Positions 54,957-63,329 of a stretch of 64,000 nt of DNA are shown here, one piece after another. Position numbers and translations under genes: made by a program. Position 1 is the stretch's first letter. The number at the start of each line of letters is the position of its first letter. The notes below the pieces were generated by a model, which did no database searches, was not told the origin of the DNA, and saw nothing but the letters and a program-made list of their open reading frames with translations. The DNA lies in NCBI RefSeq assembly GCF_036322625.1, contig NZ_AP027266.1, forward strand, positions 3,041,001-3,105,000, written 5' to 3'. The stretch is from Roseicyclus marinus. GTDB taxonomy: Bacteria > Pseudomonadota > Alphaproteobacteria > Rhodobacterales > Rhodobacteraceae.

Positions 54957-56168
54957 ATGTTCCGCTTCCTCGCCGAGAACAGGCGCTGGCTGGCCACCGG
55001 CGTGCTGCTCGCGCTTGGCGCCTGTCTTGGGCACACATGGTTCATCGCGCTTTTCGCGGGCGAGATCCGGGCCGAATACGGGCTGACCGACGGGCAATGG
55101 GGCCTGATCTACACCGGCGCGACGCTGGCCTCGGCAGCCCTTCTCTTCGGGCGCGGGGGATTGGCCGATACCGTGCCGCTGTCGCGGCTTGCGCCCATCG
55201 TGGCCATGGTCTTTGCCGGTGCGGCGCTGCTGATGGCCCTGGGCCAGACGCTCTGGACGCTCGGCATCGCGGTCTTTCTTCTGCGCTTTTGCGGTCAGGG
55301 CATGTTCAGCCACATGCAACAGACCGCCATGGCGCGCTGGTTCGTGGCCACGCGCGGCCGCGCCATGGCCATCGCCAACCTGGGCTACACGACGGGCCAG
55401 ATCCTGTTGCCGCTGCCCGCCGTCCTGGTGATGGGCTGGATCGGCTGGCGCGGCGGATGGATCGTGGTGGCCGCGATCCTGCTCTGCCTCATCTTGCCGC
55501 TTCTGATCTGGCTCTTGCGGCAGGACCGCACGCCGCAGGGCACGACAGGGGGCGTTGCGGGCGCACCGGGTCTTGGCGGGCGACACTGGCACCGGCGCGA
55601 GGCGCTTGGCCATTGGCTCTTCTGGGCGCTCGTGCCCCTGATGCTGACACCCGGCTATGTCGGGACGGTCGTCTTTTTCCACCAGGTCCATATCGCCGAG
55701 ATCAAGGGCTGGTCGCTGGTCGCCATGGCCCCCGCCTATCCCGCCTGGGCCCTGTCCGAGGTGGCAGCCGCCTTTGCCGCGGGCTGGATCGCCGACCGTT
55801 TCGGGCCCGCGCGGCTCTTGCCGCTCGCGGCCCTGCCGATGGGGCTCGGGATCGCGCTGATCGGCATGGGCGCGACACCCCTGTCATGGATCATCGGCAT
55901 CGGCCTGATCGGCGTGACCCAGGGCCTGACCAATACCGTCTGGGGCACGCTTTTGCCCGCCACCTACGGCACCGATCACATCGGATCGGTGCGCGCCGTC
56001 GCCAGCGCCGTGCTGGTCGTCTCGACCGCGCTGGGACCGGGGATCGGGGGCGTGATCATCGACGCGGGCATGCCCGTGCCGCACCAGGCGGGCGTGATGG
56101 CCGCCTGGTGCATCGGCCTGTCGGTCGCGATGCTGATCGTCACCCGCAAGCTTCTGCGCGCGCCCTGA
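54957..56168 (+). CDS. MFS transporter
   Basis: The 403-residue protein has about twelve membrane helices in two halves and the MFS loop motif GRGGLADTVPLSRL (about 62-75) between helices 2 and 3. The second half contains GWIADRFGPARLLPL. The substrate is unknown. It is on the opposite strand to leuC and leuD and is followed by a pilin-like gene. Confidence 0.88.
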   Translation: MFRFLAENRRWLATGVLLALGACLGHTWFIALFAGEIRAEYGLTDGQWGLIYTGATLASAALLFGRGGLADTVPLSRLAPIVAMVFAGAALLMALGQTLWTLGIAVFLLRFCGQGMFSHMQQTAMARWFVATRGRAMAIANLGYTTGQILLPLPAVLVMGWIGWRGGWIVVAAILLCLILPLLIWLLRQDRTPQGTTGGVAGAPGLGGRHWHRREALGHWLFWALVPLMLTPGYVGTVVFFHQVHIAEIKGWSLVAMAPAYPAWALSEVAAAFAAGWIADRFGPARLLPLAALPMGLGIALIGMGATPLSWIIGIGLIGVTQGLTNTVWGTLLPATYGTDHIGSVRAVASAVLVVSTALGPGIGGVIIDAGMPVPHQAGVMAAWCIGLSVAMLIVTRKLLRAP

Positions 56169-56281
56169 CAGCACTGCGGCGGACACGTCCGATTGGCGCG
56201 GATTCTCCATCCATCCGCCATGAACAAACCGTTTTTGCCCTGCAAACCTTGCCCCACTGCGTGGCAACAGGAGTATTCGCA

Positions 56282-56515
56282 ATGCATTTTCTGAAGGACG
56301 AAAGCGGCGCCGTTACGGTGGATTGGGTGGTTTTGACCGCAGCAACGGCGGGCCTTGGACTTGCCGTCGTGGCCCTGCTCGGTGGCGGCTTTTCCCAAAG
56401 CTCGGACAATCTCGGTGCGGCGCTCACTGACATGGAGGTCGCCCCCGGCTTTGCCGCCCCGGTTGAAAACACACCCGAAACCCAGCCGGAAGAAGGCAAC
56501 AACGAGGTCTTCTGA
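56282..56515 (+). CDS. Flp/Tad-type small pilin-like protein
   Basis: The 77-residue protein starts MHFLKDESGAVTVDWVVLTA, with a hydrophobic helix at about 15-37. This resembles type IVb (Flp) pilins, in which cleavage follows the Gly and the next residues are hydrophobic. Here the conserved Glu-Tyr positions read Asp-Trp. The acidic tail (about 50-77) is unusual. No tad assembly gene is nearby, so it may feed a system elsewhere. A strong terminator follows. Confidence 0.75.
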   Translation: MHFLKDESGAVTVDWVVLTAATAGLGLAVVALLGGGFSQSSDNLGAALTDMEVAPGFAAPVENTPETQPEEGNNEVF

Positions 56516-56545
56516 CCCTCGTCCGCCCCTCGCCAGGACCATGAA

Positions 56546-56574
56546 AAAAGGGGGGGCGCGATGCCCCCCCTTTT
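56546..56574. terminator. Bidirectional terminator between pilin-like gene and leuC
   Basis: The stem AAAAGGGGGGG (56546-56556) pairs perfectly with CCCCCCCTTTT (56564-56574) around a 7-nt loop. It serves as a terminator in both directions, for the pilin-like gene and for the leuC transcript ending at 56577. Confidence 0.92.
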
Positions 56575-56576
56575 CG

Positions 56577-57980
56577 TCACATCAGCTCGCGCACATCCGT
56601 GAGCCGCCCGGTGACGGCTGCGGCCGCCGCCATGGCAGGCGACATCAGGTGTGTGCGCCCGCCGCGCCCCTGCCGCCCCTCGAAATTGCGGTTCGAGGTG
56701 GCCGCGCAGCGCTCGCCCGGCTGCAACTGGTCGGGGTTCATGGCAAGGCACATGGAACAGCCCGCAAGCCGCCATTCAAACCCCGCCTCGCGGAAGATGT
56801 CGGCCAGCCCCTCTTCCTCGGCCTGCGCGCGCACAAGGCCCGATCCCGGCACGACCATCGCGCGTTTCACCGCGATCTTCTTGCCCTTCAGGATCTCGGC
56901 GGCAGCGCGCAGATCCTCGATCCGCCCGTTGGTGCAGGACCCGATGAAGACCGTGTCGATCTCGATATCCTTGAGCGCCATGCCGGGCGTCAGCCCCATG
57001 TAATCGAGCGAGCGTTTCGCCGCATCGACCTTGCCGCCCTTGAAGTCATCGGGCGCGGGAACGGCCGCCGTGATCGGCAGCACATCCTCGGGCGAGGTGC
57101 CCCAGGTCACGACAGGCGCGATATCCTCGCCCCGGATCGTCACGACCTTGTCCCAATGCGCGTCATCGTCGGAATAGAGCGTCTTCCACCACGCGAGCGC
57201 CGCCTCCCATTGCGCGCCCTTGGGCGCATGGGGCCGGCCCTGCACATAGGCGAATGTCTTTTCATCCGGCGCGATCAGGCCCGCGCGCGCGCCGCCTTCG
57301 ATGGCCATGTTGCAGACGGTCATCCGCCCTTCCATGGACAGGTCGCGGATCGCCTCGCCGCAATATTCGATCACGTAGCCCGTTCCGCCCGCCGTGCCGG
57401 TATGGCCGATGACCGACAGCGTGATGTCCTTGGCGGTCACACCGGGCGCAAGCTTGCCGGTGATCTCGACCTTCATGTTCTTGGATTTCTTCTGGATCAG
57501 CGTCTGGGTGGCCAGGACATGCTCGACCTCGGACGTGCCGATCCCATGCGCCAGCGCGCCAAAGGCGCCGTGCGTCGCCGTGTGGCTGTCGCCGCAGACG
57601 ACCGTCATCCCCGGCAGGGTCCAGCCCTGTTCGGGGCCGACGATATGCACGATGCCCTGACGGATATCGGTGACCGGATAGTAATGGATGCCGAAATCGC
57701 GCGCGTTCTTGTCGAGGGCTGCCACCTGGATGCGGCTTTCCTCGGGCATCTCTTCGGGGTTCTCGCGGCCCTGCGTGGTGGGCACGTTATGGTCGGGCAC
57801 GGCGATGGTTTTCTCGGGCGCGCGGACCTTGCGGCCCGTCATGCGCAGACCTTCGAAAGCCTGCGGGCTGGTCACCTCGTGGACAAGGTGGCGGTCGATA
57901 TACAGAAGCGACGTGCCATCCTCGGCTTCGTGCACAAGATGGGCATCCCAGATCTTGTCGTAGAGCGTCTTGCCGGTCAT
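56577..57980 (-). CDS. leuC: 3-isopropylmalate dehydratase large subunit
   Basis: LeuC (467 residues) is the aconitase-like large subunit holding the [4Fe-4S] cluster. Cluster cysteines are in [10 protein letters not shown] and [28 protein letters not shown] and the [13 protein letters not shown]-terminus are typical. It pairs with leuD. The strong terminator right after it means it is not transcribed with leuD here. Confidence 0.97.
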   Translation of the reverse strand: MTGKTLYDKIWDAHLVHEAEDGTSLLYIDRHLVHEVTSPQAFEGLRMTGRKVRAPEKTIAVPDHNVPTTQGRENPEEMPEESRIQVAALDKNARDFGIHYYPVTDIRQGIVHIVGPEQGWTLPGMTVVCGDSHTATHGAFGALAHGIGTSEVEHVLATQTLIQKKSKNMKVEITGKLAPGVTAKDITLSVIGHTGTAGGTGYVIEYCGEAIRDLSMEGRMTVCNMAIEGGARAGLIAPDEKTFAYVQGRPHAPKGAQWEAALAWWKTLYSDDDAHWDKVVTIRGEDIAPVVTWGTSPEDVLPITAAVPAPDDFKGGKVDAAKRSLDYMGLTPGMALKDIEIDTVFIGSCTNGRIEDLRAAAEILKGKKIAVKRAMVVPGSGLVRAQAEEEGLADIFREAGFEWRLAGCSMCLAMNPDQLQPGERCAATSNRNFEGRQGRGGRTHLMSPAMAAAAAVTGRLTDVRELM

Positions 57981-58168
57981 CTTTTCGGGTCCTTGGTCGC
58001 GGAAATGTCAGGTGGGATCAGGCAGGGCGGCAGGGCGTCATAGCCCGCCCAGCCGCGACCGGCGCGCGCCGAAAAAGCGCCAAGGCAGGCGCGCCCGATC
58101 CGCTATGTCGAAGACAAGGGTCATGATCCCCGTGATCTACTGATGCAGCGCCATCGGCGCAAGGGCGT

Positions 58169-58231
58169 GTTGGGGGGCAGCAACTGGGGGCGCTGCCCCC
58201 AGACCCCCGGAGTTTTCCGGCCAAGATGAAG
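58169..58231 (-). repeat. Dispersed hairpin repeat, CTTCATCTTGGC family, copy 5
   Basis: In the 257-bp gap between leuC and the TPP enzyme, the minus strand reads CTTCATCTTGGCCGGAAAAC, CTCCGGGGGTCTGGGGGCAG and a GGGGGCAGCGCCCCC hairpin. It is the same layout as the copies at 36226, 41143-41280 and 45523. No gene is seen elsewhere in this gap. Confidence 0.85.
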
Positions 58232-58237
58232 GCAGGC

Positions 58238-59860
58238 TCAGAGCGATTTCGTCGTCGAGAGCATCGCGGGATCGAGTTTGAGTTCGATCAGGTGCAGACC
58301 GCCCCTGTCGGCGGCATCGAGCGCGGGGGCAAGCTGGTCCATCCCGGTCACCAGGTGGCCGGTCCCGCCATAGGATCGCGCAAGCTGGACGTAATCGGGA
58401 TTGAACAGCTCGGTCCCCGAGACCCGGCCCGGATAGTGGTTTTCCTGGTGCATCCGGATCGTGCCGTATCGCCCGTTGTTGGCGATGATGACGGTGATAT
58501 CCGCCCCGAATTGACGTGCGGTCGACAATTCCTGAAGGGTCATCTGCAAACATCCGTCGCCCGCGAAACAGATCACCGGGCGATCGGGATGTTCGAGCTT
58601 GGCCGCGATGGCGGCAGGCAGGCCGTAGCCCATCGAGCCGGAGGTGGGTGCCACTTGTGTCTTGTAGCCGCGATAGCGCGCGTAGCGATGCACGAAGGCC
58701 GCGTAATTGCCCGCGCCATTGGTATAAAGCGCGCGCCCCTCGTAGCGGTCCGAGACCAGGCGCACGACCTGTTCCATCTTGACCGCGCCGGGCGTGTCCT
58801 GCGGCACCTGCCAGGCCTCGTATTCGGCGCGGGCCTGCGCGGTCCAGGACGCATCCTTGATCCGGCCATTCGCGCCGCGAAGGGCTGCCAGAACGGCGGG
58901 CGCGGGCGCGGCAAGGCTGGCCGTCGGCTGGTAGACCGTGCCGATTTCATCGGGGTCGGGATGGACATGCAGGATCGTCTTGCCCGGTTGCGCGGGGTCC
59001 ATCAGCGTATAGCCATTGGTCGCCGTCTCGCCCATCCGCGCGCCAAGGATCAGGAGCGCATCGGCGTCGCGCAGGCGTTGACCGAGCCTTGGGTTCATCC
59101 CCACGCCCAGATCGCCGATGTAATGGGCATGCCCGTTGTCCATGTAATCCTGCCGCCGAAAGGTGACGGCGACGGGCAGACCGGTCGCTTCGGCCAAAGC
59201 CTCGAGGTCTTGTTGCGCCTGCGCGCTCCACCCCGGCCCGCCCACGACGATCATCGGGCGCTCATGGGACAGGAGACGGTCGAGAAGCGCCCGCGCCGTC
59301 GCCGGATCGACCGGCTGCTCTGGCCGCTGCGCGGGCCCAAGGTCAGGCACATCCGCCTCGGCCGACAGGATATCCTCGGGCAGGGCCAGAACCACGGGTC
59401 CGGGCCGCCCGGACCGCGCGACATGGAACGCACGGGCGATATATTCGGGCAGGCGCGCGGTGGTTTCCACCTCGGCCGCCCATTTCACCAGCGGGGAAAA
59501 GAAGCGCCGGTAATCCACCTCCTGAAAGGCCCCCCGGTCGCGGTCTTTCAGCGCGATCTGGCCCACGAAAACCACCATGGGCGTCTGATCCTGCATCGCC
59601 ACATGCAGCCCCGAGGAGGCATTCGTCGCCCCCGGCCCCCGCGTCACGAACAGCACGCCGGGCTCGCCGGTCAGCTTGCCATGCGCCTCGGCCATCATCG
59701 CGGCCCCGCCTTCCTGGCGGCAGACGATGTTCTGGATATCATGGTCGTATAGCCCGTCGAGCGCGGCCAGAAAGCTTTCCCCCGGCACCGAGAAGACACG
59801 CCTGACCCCGTTGATCGCCAGCTGATCGGCCAGGATTTTTCCCCCGTGGCGCTTGGACAT
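58238..59860 (-). CDS. Thiamine pyrophosphate-dependent enzyme, acetolactate synthase-like
   Basis: The 540-residue protein has the three-domain ThDP fold: the N-terminal glutamate in VFSVPGESFLAALDGLYD, a central binding domain, and the ThDP/Mg motif GDGCLQMTLQELSTARQFGADITVIIANN (about 445-475). It is in the acetolactate synthase/pyruvate decarboxylase family. The substrate is uncertain; the regulatory small subunit is not adjacent. The ATG at 59860 gives the usual N-terminus MSKRHGGKILADQLAINGV. Confidence 0.87.
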   Translation of the reverse strand: MSKRHGGKILADQLAINGVRRVFSVPGESFLAALDGLYDHDIQNIVCRQEGGAAMMAEAHGKLTGEPGVLFVTRGPGATNASSGLHVAMQDQTPMVVFVGQIALKDRDRGAFQEVDYRRFFSPLVKWAAEVETTARLPEYIARAFHVARSGRPGPVVLALPEDILSAEADVPDLGPAQRPEQPVDPATARALLDRLLSHERPMIVVGGPGWSAQAQQDLEALAEATGLPVAVTFRRQDYMDNGHAHYIGDLGVGMNPRLGQRLRDADALLILGARMGETATNGYTLMDPAQPGKTILHVHPDPDEIGTVYQPTASLAAPAPAVLAALRGANGRIKDASWTAQARAEYEAWQVPQDTPGAVKMEQVVRLVSDRYEGRALYTNGAGNYAAFVHRYARYRGYKTQVAPTSGSMGYGLPAAIAAKLEHPDRPVICFAGDGCLQMTLQELSTARQFGADITVIIANNGRYGTIRMHQENHYPGRVSGTELFNPDYVQLARSYGGTGHLVTGMDQLAPALDAADRGGLHLIELKLDPAMLSTTKSL

Positions 59861-59915
59861 GTCGCTCTCCCGCTTTAGATGCCTCGGGGCTCGTTTTGAT
59901 CGGAGGGTGTGGGAA

Positions 59916-60455
59916 ATGTCCAGCTTGAGGCTTCTGGGGATCTGCGGATCGCTGCGCGCGGCGTCATGGAACCGCAAGCTGATGCTCGAAGCCGCGCGCA
60001 TCTTCGACCCTGCCGAATTCACCGACGCGAACCTGCGCCTGCCGCTTTACGATGGCGACCTGGAGGCAGAGGGCATCCCGGCCGAGGTGCAGACCTTGGC
60101 GGATCAGATCAAGACAGCCGATGCCGTGGTGATCGTCGGCCCCGAATACAACAAGGCGCTGTCGGGCGTGCTCAAGAACGCGCTCGATTGGGTCAGCCGC
60201 GTGCCGGGCGGCGTCTGGCGCGACAAGCCGGTGGCGATCCTCTCGGCGGCGGCGGGGCGCGCGGGGGGCGAACGCAGCCAGATGACCATGCGCCACGCGA
60301 TGAACCCGTTCCGCGCCCATGTCCTGCCGGGGCCCGAGGTGATGATCGCCGCCCCCGACCGCGAATTCGACGAGGCCGGGCGGCTCAAGAACGAGATGCC
60401 GATCAAGCTCCTGACCGAGCTGATGGGCGATCTGCGCAAGGCGGCGACGCGCTAA
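59916..60455 (+). CDS. NADPH-dependent FMN reductase
   Basis: The 179-residue protein has the flavodoxin-like fold of the NAD(P)H:FMN reductase family: phosphate-binding GICGSLRAASWNRKL (about 8-22) and VIVGPEYNKALSGVLKNALDWVS (about 75-97). It may supply reduced flavin or reduce quinones or azo compounds. The ATG at 59916 follows GGGTGTGGGAA. It is convergent with the next gene, their stops overlapping by 3 bp. Confidence 0.9.
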   Translation: MSSLRLLGICGSLRAASWNRKLMLEAARIFDPAEFTDANLRLPLYDGDLEAEGIPAEVQTLADQIKTADAVVIVGPEYNKALSGVLKNALDWVSRVPGGVWRDKPVAILSAAAGRAGGERSQMTMRHAMNPFRAHVLPGPEVMIAAPDREFDEAGRLKNEMPIKLLTELMGDLRKAATR

Positions 60456-61486
60456 AGGCTGGCCTCGGGCCGGAATTCCGGCGGGATCGTGTCGCGCCCC
60501 TCGAGGATCAGGTCGGCCATCATCCGTGCCACCATGGGCGCCATGCCGAACCCGATCTTGAACCCGCCATTGGCGATATAGGCCCCCGTCCGCACAGGGT
60601 CCGCGCCCAGCATCGGCGCGCGCGACCGGGCGCGGGGGCGCAGACCCGCCCAGCGTTCGATCACGGGCGCCGCGCGCAAGGCCGGGCACAGCCGCCGCGC
60701 GGTCTCGATCAGCGCGTCAAGCTGCCCATCGGTGCTGACCGGATCGTCATACTCGCGTTCCGAGGTGGAGCCGATGGCGACCGTCCCATCGGCATGGGGC
60801 ACGATATGCAGCGCCTCGGCGAAGAGCTGCGGTGCCCCGCCCAGATCGGCCCGAAACACCGCCGCCTGCCCCTTCACCCCGGTCCCCAGGTTTCGGCCCA
60901 TGGCCTGTGACAGCTCCGCCAGACCCGCCGCCCCGGTGGCGCGCACCTCGATCATGGGCCGGTCGGTGGCCTCCGGCCCGATCCGCCCGCCCTTCGCCCC
61001 GATCGCGGCGGCGAGCGCAGCACAGGCGCGGCGCGGATGCATCCGGGCGGTCAGATTGTCATGGATCAGCCAGCCCGTGGGACTGTCCAAAAGCTCCGGA
61101 AATTCCGCCGCCGCGACCACGTCCCAACGATAGCGCCCCTGCCACAACGCGCCCGCCGTCTCGCCCCGCGCGCGGGCCAGCGCCAGCGCCGCCTCATCCG
61201 CGATAGGTTGCAGCCGCCCGGTACGCCCATAGCCCGGATCTTGCCCGCCCGCCGCCGCCACCCCGCCCCAGAACTCGGCGGCCATGTCGAGCGCGTCGAA
61301 CTGCACCTGCTTCTTGGAATTCCAGTTTTCCGGCACATGCGGGGCCAGCGCCCCCACCACCCCGCCAGAGGATCCGGCCCCGACCCCGAACGGGTCCACC
61401 ACTTCGACCGATGCGCCGCGCAGCAATGCCTCCCATGCGATGGACAGGCCGAAAATCCCCGCGCCAAAGACCCTGATCTCGGCCAT
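60452..61486 (-). CDS. DAO-type FAD oxidoreductase, possible MnmC(o)-like
   Basis: The 344-residue protein is a DAO-family flavoprotein: FAD motif VFGAGIFGLSIAWEALLRGA near 6-25, the conserved GAGSSGGVVGALAPH region, and a C-terminal YIANGGFKIGFGMAPMVARMM. It resembles glycine/D-amino acid oxidases and the oxidoreductase domain of MnmC. Its divergent neighbour is mnmD, the other half of fused MnmC, which favours a tRNA-modification role, but this is inference. The ATG at 61486 was preferred over 61492. Confidence 0.8.
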   Translation of the reverse strand: MAEIRVFGAGIFGLSIAWEALLRGASVEVVDPFGVGAGSSGGVVGALAPHVPENWNSKKQVQFDALDMAAEFWGGVAAAGGQDPGYGRTGRLQPIADEAALALARARGETAGALWQGRYRWDVVAAAEFPELLDSPTGWLIHDNLTARMHPRRACAALAAAIGAKGGRIGPEATDRPMIEVRATGAAGLAELSQAMGRNLGTGVKGQAAVFRADLGGAPQLFAEALHIVPHADGTVAIGSTSEREYDDPVSTDGQLDALIETARRLCPALRAAPVIERWAGLRPRARSRAPMLGADPVRTGAYIANGGFKIGFGMAPMVARMMADLILEGRDTIPPEFRPEASL

Positions 61487-61552
61487 TGCCATTCCCCCTG
61501 CCTTGCCCCAGTGTCCGCGCGCGCCAAGCAGGATGTAGACGAGCCGCAGGGC

Positions 61553-62233
61553 ATGGACCAGCCACAGCACGATATCGACTGGCGCGACACCGGCGCGGGC
61601 CTGCGCGTGCCCGTGTCCCGCGCCTTTGACGATCCGTTCTATTCGCTCGAGAACGGGCTTGCCGAAACGCGGCACGTGTTTCTGGCCGGAAATGACCTGC
61701 CCGCGCGGTTCCGGCCCGGTTTCCATATCGCGGAACTGGGCTTTGGCACCGGGCTCAACCTTGTCGCGGCGGCCCTGGCCTGGGATCAGGCGGGCATCGA
61801 CGGCCCGCTCCATTTCACCTCCTTCGAAGCCTTTCCCCTGTCGGGCGCGGATGCGCGCGCGGCCCTTGCCGCCTTTCCCGAAGCGGCGGGCCTGTCGGAT
61901 GCCATCGCCCATGCGCTCGACACCGACGGGCGGATCGACACGCCGCGCCTCTCTGCACGGATCATCCCCGGCGATGCGCGCCGCACCGTGCCGGCATGGG
62001 ACGGCTGCGCCGATGCGTGGTTTCTCGACGGCTTCGCGCCCGCCCGGAACCCCGAATTGTGGGAACCCGCACTGCTGCGCGCGGTTGCCGATCATACCTT
62101 GCCGGGCGGCAGCGTTGCGACCTATTCGGCGGCGGGCCATGTGCGCGCCGCACTGGCCGATGCGGGGTTCGCCGTCACCCGCGTTCCGGGCTTCGGGCGC
62201 AAACGGCACATGACGAAGGGACAACTTGCGTGA
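61553..62233 (+). CDS. mnmD: tRNA 5-methylaminomethyl-2-thiouridine methyltransferase
   Basis: The 226-residue SAM methyltransferase matches the MnmD/MnmC(m) domain that finishes mnm5s2U at the tRNA wobble position. It has IAELGFGTGLNLVAAALAW, SFEAFPLSGADARAAL and the active-site WFLDGFAPARNPELW. In E. coli it is fused to the FAD domain; here the two are separate and divergent. Its stop overlaps the next gene by 4 bp (GTGA). Confidence 0.9.
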   Translation: MDQPQHDIDWRDTGAGLRVPVSRAFDDPFYSLENGLAETRHVFLAGNDLPARFRPGFHIAELGFGTGLNLVAAALAWDQAGIDGPLHFTSFEAFPLSGADARAALAAFPEAAGLSDAIAHALDTDGRIDTPRLSARIIPGDARRTVPAWDGCADAWFLDGFAPARNPELWEPALLRAVADHTLPGGSVATYSAAGHVRAALADAGFAVTRVPGFGRKRHMTKGQLA

Positions 62234-63102
62234 GCGCGCAGAACACGAAACTCGGCATCTGGCTGATGGTGGCCACCACCTTCGTCTTCGCCATGCAGGA
62301 CGGGATCAGCCGACATCTTGCCGGTGAATACAACGTGCTGATGGTGGTGATGATCCGCTACTGGTTCTTCGCTGCCTTCGTGATGGCCGTGGCCGCGCGC
62401 AAGGCGGGCGGCCTGCGCGCCGCCGCCGCGACCAGTCAACCGGGCGTGCAGATCTTTCGCGGCATCCTGCTGGCGGTCGAGGTCTGCGTGATGGTGCTGG
62501 GCTTCGTCCTTCTGGGACTGGTGGAAAGCCACGCGGTCTTCACCTCCTACCCGCTTCTGATCGCGGCGCTTTCGGGTCCGATCCTTGGGGAAAAGGTCGG
62601 CTGGCGGCGCTGGACGGCCATCGGGGTCGGGTTCATCGGCGTGATCATCATCTTGCAACCCGGTTTCCGGGTCTTTCAGGTCGAGGCGCTGGTGCCCCTG
62701 GCCGCGGCCCTCATGTTCGCGCTCTACGGGCTGATGACGCGCTATGCCGCGCGCAAGGATTCGGCAGCGACAAGCTTTTTCTACACCGGCACGGTGGGAT
62801 GCGTGGTGATGACCTCGGTCGGCATCTGGTTCTGGGAACCGATGACCGCGCCCGATTGGGCCTGGATGGCGCTTTTGTGCGTCACCGGCGCGCTCGGCCA
62901 TTGGCTCTTGATCAAGACCTATGACGTTGCCGAGGCCAGCGCCGTGCAACCCTTCGCCTATCTGCAGCTGGTCTTTGCCGCGACGCTGGGGATCACGGCC
63001 TTTGGCGAAACGCTGGAATTGAACGTGGCCATCGGCGCCGCCCTGGTCGTCTCGGCAGGGATCTTCACCCTCCTGCGCACCCGCGCCAAGGAAAAAGCGT
63101 AG
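62230..63102 (+). CDS. EamA-family (DMT) transporter
   Basis: The 290-residue protein has ten predicted helices in two EamA domains. It starts with GTG at 62230, overlapping the mnmD stop as GTGA, so translation is coupled. Features: LMVATTFVFAMQDGISRHLA in helix 1 and GILLAVEVCVMVLGFVLLGL in helix 3. Substrate unknown; export of a metabolite is most likely. Confidence 0.87.
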   Translation: MSAQNTKLGIWLMVATTFVFAMQDGISRHLAGEYNVLMVVMIRYWFFAAFVMAVAARKAGGLRAAAATSQPGVQIFRGILLAVEVCVMVLGFVLLGLVESHAVFTSYPLLIAALSGPILGEKVGWRRWTAIGVGFIGVIIILQPGFRVFQVEALVPLAAALMFALYGLMTRYAARKDSAATSFFYTGTVGCVVMTSVGIWFWEPMTAPDWAWMALLCVTGALGHWLLIKTYDVAEASAVQPFAYLQLVFAATLGITAFGETLELNVAIGAALVVSAGIFTLLRTRAKEKA

Positions 63103-63150
63103 GGTGGGCAATCTGCCCACCACCGATAGGCAATCTGCCCATCACCCACC
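63102..63150. repeat. Short palindromic repeat, GTAGGGTGGGCA variant
   Basis: Just after the transporter, GTAGGGTGGGCAATCTGCCC is followed by a second GGCAATCTGCCC and CACCCACC. Each half (GGGCAATCTGCCC) is nearly self-complementary. It resembles the repeats at 12041 and 25234 and lies between two convergent genes. Confidence 0.65.
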
Positions 63151-63163
63151 AACACCCCATTCC

Positions 63164-63322
63164 TCACGACTTCGGCTTGTCGTCGTAATCATCCCGCAAG
63201 ATGCGATGCGCATCGCCATCGGGGTCTTCGAACTGCCCCTTGCGCAGCATCCACCAAAAGGCCGCAAGCCCAACCGCGCCCAGAAACAGGCTGACGGGGA
63301 TCAGAAGTCCGAGGATATCCAT
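63164..63322 (-). CDS. ccoS: cbb3-type oxidase assembly protein CcoS
   Basis: This short gene (52 residues) was found by reading the minus strand upstream of the transporter end. Its product starts MDILGLLIPVSLFLGAVGLA, one membrane helix, followed by AFWWMLRKGQFEDPDGDAHR and a short acidic tail ILRDDYDDKPKS, the CcoS pattern. CcoS is needed for insertion of cofactors into cbb3 oxidase. It starts 7 bp after ccoI on the same strand, as in ccoGHIS clusters. Confidence 0.93.
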   Translation of the reverse strand: MDILGLLIPVSLFLGAVGLAAFWWMLRKGQFEDPDGDAHRILRDDYDDKPKS

Positions 63323-63329
63323 CGCGGCC

